A stretch of 64,000 bases of DNA from Blepharisma japonicum (taxonomy: Eukaryota > Ciliophora > Heterotrichea > Heterotrichida > Blepharismidae), in contig CATKHK010000118.1 of assembly GCA_949751835.1 (NCBI GenBank), positions 49,469 to 113,468 of the forward strand. The letters are read 5' to 3'. The notes beneath the pieces are model-generated. The model was given only the letters and a program-made list of their open reading frames with translations, had not been told where the DNA came from and did no database searches. The first letter of the stretch is position 1; each line of letters begins with the position of its first letter. Positions 56,366 through 64,000 of this stretch are shown here, in pieces. Both the position numbers and the translations under genes were made by a program.

Positions 56366-56479
56366 GATCAGTAAATGTTTGGGAACTTTTTATAATAAAA
56401 TAGTCCATCGTAGCGAAAAAAGGGGGTAAAAAAGTCAATGGTGCTTTTGCACCGTCATACCTATTGGAAAAAAGTTCAC
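56331..56479. repeat. 149-bp inverted-repeat element
   Basis: GTGAACTTTTTT at 56331-56342 is repeated inverted at 56468-56479. A second inverted match inside is ACTTTTTTACCC (56335-56346) against GGGTAAAAAAGT (56424-56435). A small hairpin GGTGC-TTTT-GCACC lies between. It sits exactly where the kelch-like gene loses homology. No clear target duplication. MITE-like; could also be a recombination scar. Confidence 0.6.
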
Positions 56480-56639
56480 TTGTAGAAAATAGATTAATAG
56501 CAATAAATAATTTGCATTCTGATGATAAAGAATTTATGAATAACTGATTAGGGCTTGAACTTGCATTAGCATAAAATGAGTACTCCAAGGATTAATAATG
56601 GCCAGCATCCCTTTGGAAAATTTTAGGCTATCAAAATTC

Positions 56640-56990
56640 TTATATTTGCTACCTGATGATTTGCTTTATAGATTTTCATAGAAAAAAATCTGAATCAAAT
56701 TTGTCTTTCCTTAACAAGACATAGCCATATATCAGCTCAAATAATTTAATACTATAGTATGCTATTCCTCTACAGAGACTTGCTAAATTGTAAATAATTT
56801 CGACGCATTCATTTAGTCTTTCTTGATTTGCAAATAAATTTATTCTCTGACAATAATTTCTTCGAATCGAGGTCTTAAAACTTCTCTGTAGATCTGGAGA
56901 AGGTTTGGACCTGAATTAAGAAATTCTATTAATGCTTTTCTTCGAAAATCAAGCGCCAGAGCAGCATGCTCTAACTTTGCCATAATCAGT
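56640..56990 (-). pseudogene. gene fragment of unknown family
   Basis: Frame 1 starts MAKLEHAALALDFRRKAL near 56988 and reads to VLRPRFEEIIVRE and a TAA; one frame over it continues INLFANQERLNECVEIIYNL and KLFELIYGYVLLRKD to a stop near 56640. Clearly one former protein with a single frameshift. Family not recognised. It overlaps the end of the primase fragment. Confidence 0.55.
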
Positions 56991-57380
56991 CATATCATTG
57001 ACAAATTCTCTTTTGAGAGTCTCATAGCGGATTTTATTAAGAGTCTTTTTGTTTGGGAGGACTGTTCACACAGCTTCAATATCGAATTTTTCTGGCTTGT
57101 CGTGAATTAACTGATCTTTAAATTTATTTGTGGAGCTGAAACTTTGATGGCAGCAATTGATATCTCCCAGCAAAGTGAAACAAAATTCTCTACTTTCAAA
57201 GTAAGTTTTGTCATAATGTGGATCTTGTTTTTCAAGTTTAGCTCCTGCATTGAGCCATCTGCAAAGTGTGCTACAAGGGAAATAATTTCTATAGTAGTTT
57301 TCTAAAGTTTGTGGGTCTGCTATTAATAAATAAGGCTCATCAGGATTTTCATATTTTCATAATTTCCTTTAGCCAACTCA
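56916..57380 (-). pseudogene. DNA primase small-subunit fragment
   Basis: About 155 codons open with TGA as Trp but no start ATG. The sequence TLENYYRNYFPCSTLCRWLN matches the N-terminal YYRRLFP...RWL region of archaeal/eukaryotic primase small subunits, and FESREFCFTLLGD, QSFSSTNKFKDQL, KFDIEAVWTVLPNK and MTDYGKVRACCSGA follow in the family order. In working primases the catalytic aspartates sit just before MTDY in a FDIDMTDY motif; here it reads EFVNDMTDY, so the motif is shortened and broken. The gene stops soon after. A partial, inactive copy; the functional PRIM1 must lie elsewhere. Confidence 0.75.
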
Positions 57381-57399
57381 TTTGTCAAGATTCCATAAG

Positions 57400-57870
57400 A
57401 TTTTGTGATGGTTATGTATTTTCCTGCTACCCAATTGCTTTCTAGGTCTTTATCAGAGGTGATATTTCTTACTGAGTTTCTGAAAACTGAACGAATTTGT
57501 TTATCTTAAGGGCCCACTTCGATTTCTAAAATTTCATAAGGATCAAAAAATACTTTTATGCCTTTTGGGGAATTGCTAATATTGACTGCTGTCACATAAT
57601 GGCATACCCGAATAAGATTATCAATAACAAGTGGCAAAACCGAGCTCCGAACCTAGTCGCTTTAACTGAAGTGTTTTAGATACTGTTCTTTTCTGCAAAC
57701 AAATAGCGCAAGGACAATCGTGTTTGATCGTCCCTTTTTAGTGACAATGGTGATTCTTTAGTTTCCACGTCCAAAATCTGATACTTAATAAAGTAATATG
57801 TTGAAATTATCACGATTATAAGGACACCCCTGCAAAATAATAAAATGCTATCATTTTTACTGGACAATAC
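57400..57870 (-). pseudogene. two coding fragments, unknown family
   Basis: About 57660-57400 reads LPLVIDNLIRVCHYVTAVNI to EILEIEVGP, an in-frame TAA, then SVFRNSVRNITSDKDLESNW. About 57867-57676 reads a membrane-helix piece LLFCRGVLIIVIISTYYFI followed by KRDDQTRLSLRYLFAEKN. Probably parts of one or two former genes. Not recognised. Confidence 0.4.
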
Positions 57871-57949
57871 TTTATTTTTATATCATCTTTCTCAATATCA
57901 TTATATTTCTTATGATTCTTTTTAAGATTTTATGAACAGCCTAGATTAA

Positions 57950-58620
57950 ATTATCTATACTGCCATTTATTGATTACCATATTCAATCTCTTCAAAATCC
58001 AATAATTTCTATTTTATTTTTTACTGTTTTTGATTTTCCATGTTCTGCTAACAAGTCATTGCTTAATCTCAATAATCTTTTTTAAAAAATGTTTTCTTCT
58101 GAACTGAGATCGCAATGATTCATATTTTTAATCAAATCCTCTGAATTAGTAATGCGTGCTTTTTATCATTTTTAATGTATTTAAATTTTATTGCAAGGTT
58201 TTGACTTTCAGATGATTCTTCTGCTAGTTTATTGTTTAATCACTAAATTCTTTTCTTAATCTCTCATTTTCTATTGCTTTTGCTTCAAGTTCACTAGTTC
58301 AATCTTTAATTTTTTATTTTATAGATTGATTTTCAGTTAAGAGACTGATATTTTTCTCTTTAGCCTGCTCAACATCAGTTTTTAATTCTTTTAAATTATC
58401 CTTCATATTAGAATTTTCTTGAACTATTTGGTTATTTTCTTTTTCAAGTACTTTATTTTTTTGATTTAAAGGATAAAACTCAGTCTCAGCACAGTTTGGT
58501 ATTGTGGAATATATTTATCTGCTCTATAAGCTGCATTTTATTATTTTTAAGACTTTGGACTTCCTTTAAATCGCTTCTTATTATAATTTTTTTATTCCTT
58601 AATCTTAATTATCAATTTTG
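57950..58620 (-). pseudogene. decayed coiled-coil gene
   Basis: A long coiled-coil reading (KVLEKENNQIVQENSNMKDN, KELKTDVEQAKEKNISLL, SELEAKAIENERLRKEFSD) is broken by in-frame TAA codons near 58315 and 58243 and by frameshifts. No start found. Family cannot be named. Confidence 0.5.
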
Positions 58621-58659
58621 TTAGTCTTTTTTGTAATTGGGATTATAATTTTGCCGGGG

Positions 58660-59514
58660 GGCTTGTATTTGTGAATTACGAGGTCGAAAAAGTGAATAAG
58701 AATGGAGCTTTGCAAAATAGCATGCCGATGTACTTAAAGCTCATTAAATGAAAACATGAATTCAAGCAATGCTTATTGATGATTATTATCAGTGCTGAAT
58801 TCATGAACTTGTAGTATCAAAATCTGATCACTAAACTAAAAAAATTAAGGAAAATATTGTTGAGTTTATTCCAAAAAATCAAAATCTCAACCCGGAGATA
58901 CTAAATGATTTGCTGTTACTGCTTGCACATATGAATAGTAAAAATCTTTTCAGATAAAGCCCAGATTGAATATATTTTAATTAAAGAAGTCAATATTATA
59001 GAAACCATGCTTGATTGAGCCTATATTATTAATTCAGGCCCAAGAACAAAAAAATGAGTATTCGCACATTATTTTACCAATAGAAGTTGCTCAATTGATC
59101 CCGCAAGTGCTCTGGCTTCGTAAAAGCAATCTATTAATGCTCCCACATATAAATAATAGTAATTTAAATTATTTGATCGCTCGTGAAATTAGCATAAACA
59201 TTTATTGAATTTCTCTTGACGAAAATGATAACGTCACTCAAAAAACTTTAATTCAATGTCGAGTTGAATCACTTCAGGCACTAATTAAATTACAGGAGAG
59301 ATTAATTGAATTTAATAAACTTAAAGTGGAAATTCAAAAACTCAAATATGAAAGTCTAATATTTGAACAGATTGAGTCAAAAGAAGAAATAGTTAAAAAA
59401 AAGCATTGGCAAATTCTCCAAAGAGCAGCTGATTACCTAGTTAATTATAAAGAGAAGCCAAACAAAGCAATATTGCAAATAAAAAAGAAGCTTATGAGCA
59501 TCAAAAAGCCATAA
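58660..59514 (+). pseudogene. frameshifted coding fragment
   Basis: Begins VNYEVEKVNKNGALQNSMPM with a stop near 58807, resumes IEYILIKEVNIIETMLDWAY near 58960, then shifts to a clean frame from about 59000 (IILPIEVAQLIPQVLWLRKS, one TGA-Trp, RVESLQALIKLQERLIEFNK) to TAA at 59514. The C-terminal part is helical. No known family; probably a dead gene whose last 170 codons are still open. Confidence 0.45.
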
Positions 59515-60402
59515 TCGATATAATCTCTCAGCTCAGATTATCTCTCTAAGCAGTAGTAATTGCTTACCTAGATTTATAAAATAAAAAAACCCCTTTAAAC
59601 CAAAATAGTTTTATTGGCTTTATAATCACTGAAATTATATATTTTGATGGAAACAATATCTTGTCTAATAATGATAAGTCCTTTAAAAACTGTGAAATGT
59701 TAACCTTACGTTTCACCTGCTATTAGATCCTTGAACTGCTGCTACAGGTGAAATGAATGGTGCCGCCACAGAAATGTACTTGGATTTTGAATATGAATAA
59801 GATTATGAAGCAGAGCTTATGAAGTTGAGGATTGAGAATATGAAGAAAAATGCTTAGATGATGCAGAATTGGCATAGATGAAGAAGTTGAAGGAGAAAGA
59901 TAAAGGTCAAGTTGAAGATGAAGATGAAGATGAAAATAACCACAAAAAAAAGGAATTTGAAAGAAATGGAGGGAACAATTTTGAAATATAAGGCGAATTA
60001 ATAGACAGTAAGACAGACGCTATGCTATACTGGCAATGGATTGTGAATATGTACTAATAACAAAATGCAAGCGAAATTTGATTCTTGAATTTAAATTTTG
60101 CTTAAAGCTGATCATCGATAGGCAGAAGTGTTTTAATTGAACAGCACTATATATAAATTTTGACATCAACGCTTTCAAATATGCCTAGAATAAGAAAATT
60201 TATCTGCTAACCCTTATTTATATGAATTATGACATCGTGAGCTAAAAAAATTAATGGTAAGTTCTAATGGAAACAAATTTTCACCTTTAAAGTTCTCGGA
60301 AAAGCGACAATTAAATTGATTTTTCTAACTTCTCTCAAAAAGAATAAACAATTATAATAAAAATCATGATTCAGCAAAGTTCTTTCCTTCTTTATGCCAA
60401 GA
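59515..60402. other. intergenic with acidic simple repeat
   Basis: No intact gene. At about 59830-59940 a GAAGATGAAGAT-type repeat gives an acidic frame with stops. Otherwise AT-rich. Confidence 0.5.
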
Positions 60403-60600
60403 AAACCTAGTTGTCTTTAATTATGATATAAAAATAAAGTAAATTCATTAGTTTTATAAATTATAATTATATACAATATCTCTTTAAGTTCCTATTTCAA
60501 TTGCATGATTTAGGAAAAATAATAAATTTTTCAATAAGATGCACTTATTTTTTTTAACGGGATTATTACAGCTTCTTAAATTTTGAGCCAGATCATATTA
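60403..60600 (+). repeat. direct repeat, copy 1 (copy 2 at 63810-64000)
   Basis: Starts AAACCTAG; shared runs include TTATGATATAAAAAT, AGTAAATTCATTA, TTTTCAATAAGATGCACTTATTTTTT (26 bases, spaced) and CTTCTTAAATTT-like ends. It lies just upstream of the TMCO4-type gene. Confidence 0.8.
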
Positions 60601-60666
60601 TAATTTATTCTTAAAGATCCGATACTGAGAAGCTTCATTGTTGAATTAAAAGTCTATAAATTATAA

Positions 60667-63024
60667 ATGGGATCAAGCAACATTAAAAGCTTTGAGAAAT
60701 GAATAGAAAACAAAGCCTTGTCCCTGCCAATGCCAGAAGATGAACTTTTAGTAGAGTTCTATCAAGCCTCAAGAAAAATTTTTGGCAAAGAAGAAGCATC
60801 AAAAGAAATTTATCATCTTATGAAAGTTTATTGAAATAAACTTTCCTATATTAATTCTGTGAAAATAAGCGAAATTCCTCATAAAGCTTTAGTTAATATT
60901 AAACACATTGCTAATAGTACATCACAGAACTTAGAGGCGATTTTTGAATCCACCGATTACTCTTATTATAAAGCAAAGTCTGATATTGAGAGATTTTTAA
61001 ATAAGCGCATTACTTCAAATGATAAAGAAAGAAATTTGATGTTTGAATGCAAGAAAAAAATGATACTGCACATGAAAGAATTTATTTATGATATTTTCCA
61101 AGTTTCGGCTAATAATGAGGTCGAATTCTTTATGAAAGATATTTTAGAAGAAAAAGAAAAGGCGGAAAATAAGTACCAATGCTGTTTGGATACGCCAAAT
61201 AATAGGGAAGATCGCAGAGATATGATGGAGCTATGCATCTTGGAATTCAAAGAAAATTATAGAGGCTGCGTTGTGAGATCAAAAGTTTTAGATAAGATTA
61301 TTGAGAAATATCTCAAAGAATCTTTGATGGAGAAACTGAAAAATTGTTTAGAAAAGGATTTAAAAAGCTTTGAACCTCTATATCTTTTTGAGTATGATAC
61401 TAATGATGAAATTCAACATAAAAGTGAAAAATGAATAAAAGATTTTGAAAATCATGTTTTAAATAAATATGGTGTGATTTCTGAGGCCTTCAAAAAAGAC
61501 TTTAAAGCCAGCATATATAGTGATATAAAAGAAAAATGAAGAGAAACTATCGCTAATTCTAACATAAATGAAGAATTATTTAAATTTACAAAATATATAA
61601 TCAATGAAATAAGAAAAGGATCAATCAAACTTTTTGATGTAGTTCTTTGCAAAGATGTATCACTAATTAAAGAACTCTTAATTTCATCAATTCCATATAA
61701 GAAAGATAAAGATCGCTGCTTAAGTCTACTATCAGAGCTATCTATATATTTAGACCATCAATTTTATTTCAACTTTAAAGAATCAGAGTCTCCGCAAAGT
61801 CAAAACTTCTTAGAAAATTTATCTATAGAAGGAAGATTTTTCTTTTTAATATGCACGATTCTTGTTATTTCAAGACAGCATTATAAAATTTGTCTAGAAC
61901 TAAAGACTTCCCAAAATAGGGACTTTAATATAAGAAATTTTAGATGGCTTTTAAACATAATAAAAGCATCATTTAAGCTTGAAAAATTTATACCAAATCT
62001 TCAAAGATTTGATAATCCTATGCTTCTGTGCAGCATTATAATAAGCGCAGTAAAAGAAGAGATAAATAGTGAGATCTCTGATAAAACATTTTTATCAAAT
62101 TTAGAAGAGTATTCAAATAATTTAGACCTAAAAGTTGAAGAACAACGAAGAATAAAGCGAGCTCTAGTTAAAGACGTAACATTTACGGTTTCTGGGTTCA
62201 ATTATGAAAATTGTGACAATTTTGGAGAGATTACTAAAATAATTCTGGAAGAAATGGGAACAAAGAAATATGATTTTAAACATTTATTAAATTTGCCTAA
62301 ACAAGGTGCAACATATGAGTATTCTTGGGATCCTGGCAAATGGCCTAAACTTTGCATGAAAATTTTCAAATGAAATTTTGTAAAAAATTATTTTAAGGAT
62401 TCTGACATTAATTTTCGTTCTCCTGAGGATATTGAATCTTGGTATTCTAGAGATGCAGAATCAGTGCCGTTCTTAAATTTTATTCATATTCCTACAGCTC
62501 ACGAAAAATCATTTAAGAGAAAACTACGAAAAAGTAAAAAAAATATCGTTACGAATATCTTAGACAAGTTTTCAGATTGGCTATTTGATTCTTTTAAAAA
62601 ACAATGCAAGTCATGAGGAATTATGCTAGCTAAGATTATTACAAGTGGTGATTTTGAGGACTCAAAAATTAACCTGATAGGATATTCATTAGGCTGCGAT
62701 GTGATATATCATTGCTTAAATTATCTATTCAAAATGAAAAAAACTGAGTTAATTAATAATGTGATTTTATTGGGAGGGGCTTCATCGGTTGATAATGATT
62801 GGAAGAGTTGTAGAAGCATAGTTATGGATAGATTTATTAATGTAAGAAGCACTAACGATGTTCATCTTTACTGGCTTTATCAAATGTCTGAGAATGAAGA
62901 GCCAATTGGGTTGAGGAAAATAAATGTCGATGGGATAGAGGATTATGAGACTGAAGTGAGCCACTTAAATTATAGTGAAAATATGGGTGAAATATTCAAA
63001 AATATTAGATATGAGGGAAGATAA
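60667..63024 (+). CDS. TMCO4/DUF726-type alpha/beta hydrolase, 785 aa
   Basis: ATG at 60667 to TAA at 63024 through many TGA-Trp codons. Starts MGSSNIKS, possibly N-myristoylated. Residues 1-500 are helical and charged and specific to this protein. From about 500 the TMCO4 hydrolase domain follows: FTVSGFNYENCDNFGEI, then YEYSWDPGKWPKL, then the nucleophile elbow INLIGYSLGCDVIYHCL with Ser674, then VILLGGASSVDNDWKSCRSI. Asp731 (RSTNDVHLYW) and His766 (VSHLNY) fit the rest of a catalytic triad. The family's substrate is not established; lipids are likely. The usual TMCO4 membrane helices are not obvious here. Confidence 0.88.
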
Positions 63025-63399
63025 AGGTTTAATATTAAAATTATGAAAATTAATAATGCATTATTGTGAATAAATATCAATGTAAGTCAAATAGAAGAAA
63101 TTATCGCTTTTTATTTATAATTTATATTCGATAAGCTAATAAACCAGTTAATCTGATACTATGAATCATTCAAGCATAAAACTGGCATCCTTTTAATAAT
63201 ATTTGCTGAAAGACTGCAAGAGATAAGACCTGATTGAGAGAAAGATCAGTTAACAATGTATAACAAGCTAGATTATAAGATCTTATATTTTATTTAAATC
63301 AGTCCTTGAAAACTCATTAATCAAAATAAACATCACAACTCTTAATTTATTTCCCAAAACCAAAATTTCACTTATCCAGACTAAAATGAAATTATAAAA
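63025..63399. other. intergenic, AT-rich
   Basis: Nothing supportable. Confidence 0.5.
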
Positions 63400-63817
63400 A
63401 AATGTATCCAAAACTCATAAACTATTCACAAAGCCATGTGACATTAAACTAAGCACAATCAAAAAAATCCTTAGATCTAAAGAAATTGATACTAAGAAGT
63501 TTGAACTTGTTATAGGCACAAACTTGGCTTTCTTAATTGGTGCGTCGGCAATAGTTGACAAAAATAATTTCGAAACTTCCAAAAAAATGACCCTAAACTG
63601 GATTAAATCAATAAAAAAGCTTAAAATATTAGAAATCATCATAGAAAGGTTTAAGAACTGAAGCAAAAGTCCAAGAATTCAGCCTATTATTGCATTTGCT
63701 GAAAAGTTAAAAATCATGAGACTTCGTAAAGAAGATACACTAAGATATAGCTGTTATCTTTTAGCTTTGGCTTGGAAGCCTAATGAAACTTTATGTCAAG
63801 CTAAAACTCAAACCTAG
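63400..63817 (+). CDS. ORF without clear start, about 137 codons
   Basis: Open with one TGA-Trp from about 63407 to TAG at 63815-63817. Coding composition: KLSTIKKILRSKEIDTKKFE, LVIGTNLAFLIGASAIVDK, ERFKNWSKSPRIQPIIAFAE. The first in-frame ATG is only at about 63588, while an ATG at about 63402 lies in another frame, so a frameshift or hidden intron at the 5' end is likely. A decayed version of its last codons seems to precede the repeat at 60403. Family not recognised. Confidence 0.4.
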
Positions 63818-64000
63818 ATTTTGATTATGATATAAAAATGAAGTAAATTCATTAATTTTATAAATTATGTAAGTATACATGATATCTGCTTAACATTCCT
63901 CTTTCAATTTTATGATTAGGAAAATAATCAAATATTTTCAATAAGATGCACTTATTTTTTGGGTAGGATTATTACTTTGAGAAGGCAGCCTCTTAAATTT
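63810..64000 (+). repeat. direct repeat, copy 2, runs to window end
   Basis: Second copy of 60403-60600. By analogy another TMCO4-type gene may begin about 70 bases beyond the window end. Confidence 0.75.

Noticed and set aside
1-64000. Widespread pseudogenes under the standard code
   Set aside because: Most apparent stops are TGA at Trp positions; only genes broken by TAA, TAG or frameshifts are called pseudogenes.
1-64000. CRISPR arrays, prokaryotic operons or ribosome binding sites
   Set aside because: No regular repeat-spacer pattern is seen; introns and eukaryote-specific families such as capping protein and RING-CH show nuclear eukaryotic DNA.
1-64000. tRNA or rRNA genes
   Set aside because: I looked for T-loop-like GTTCGA motifs with pairing arms; the few candidates (for example near 56873) lack the arms. 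No rRNA-like sequence was seen. A covariance-model search would be decisive.

Overview
This window looks like nuclear DNA of a heterotrich ciliate, most probably Blepharisma. The DNA is very AT-rich. UGA is read as tryptophan throughout: conserved Trp positions in kelch, WD40, GPCR, Rab and capping-type proteins fall on TGA, and frames reopen perfectly across it, while TAA and TAG are the stops. Genes carry tiny 15-nt GT...AG introns. Under the standard code almost every gene would appear broken, so the genes below were rejoined across TGA and, where needed, across introns. The species name is inference; the code and introns are seen directly.

Layout. 1-2.8 kb: a tandem duplication of a MORN-repeat/dual-specificity-phosphatase fusion gene, one copy intact and one decayed. 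2.9-16.3 kb: LRR protein, coiled-coil protein, a 1160-aa kelch/GCC2-GCC3 membrane receptor, a LITAF-type zinc ribbon protein, a CG-1-like (CAMTA-type) candidate DNA-binding protein, a cAMP-receptor-like GPCR, EF-hand and hypothetical genes. 16.4-19.4 kb: two tandem TauE/SafE transporters. 20-29.6 kb: a divergent Rab-like GTPase, F-actin capping protein beta, a RING-CH membrane E3 ligase, a WDR44-like WD40 protein and an ankyrin protein. 29.7-39.8 kb: two tandem giant multi-TM PAS proteins (tmcB-like) with the same three introns. The second is split by a 1108-bp insertion bounded by a 15-bp direct repeat; removing one repeat unit restores an exact reading frame. The insertion carries its own UBA-domain ORF with a 12-nt repeat array.

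41-51 kb: an EGF-TM-RING protein, then a tandem family of about six small proteins starting MGC/MGS (predicted myristoylated/palmitoylated) with one EF-hand; four are intact, one is frameshifted and one is a relic. A BAP29/31-like ER membrane protein follows. 51.6-59.5 kb is a graveyard of partial and decayed genes on both strands, including a DNA primase small-subunit fragment that lost its catalytic motif, mixed with an intact kelch-like gene and a Tim44-like mitochondrial gene. 60.7-63.0 kb holds a TMCO4-type alpha/beta hydrolase; flanking direct repeats suggest this unit is duplicated past the window edge.

Functionally, many genes fit a signalling/membrane theme (Ca2+-binding, phosphatase, GPCR, PAS-TM, kelch receptors, ubiquitin ligases), as is usual for a free-living ciliate. 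There is no operon structure; neighbours are packed closely and one convergent pair overlaps by 9 bp.
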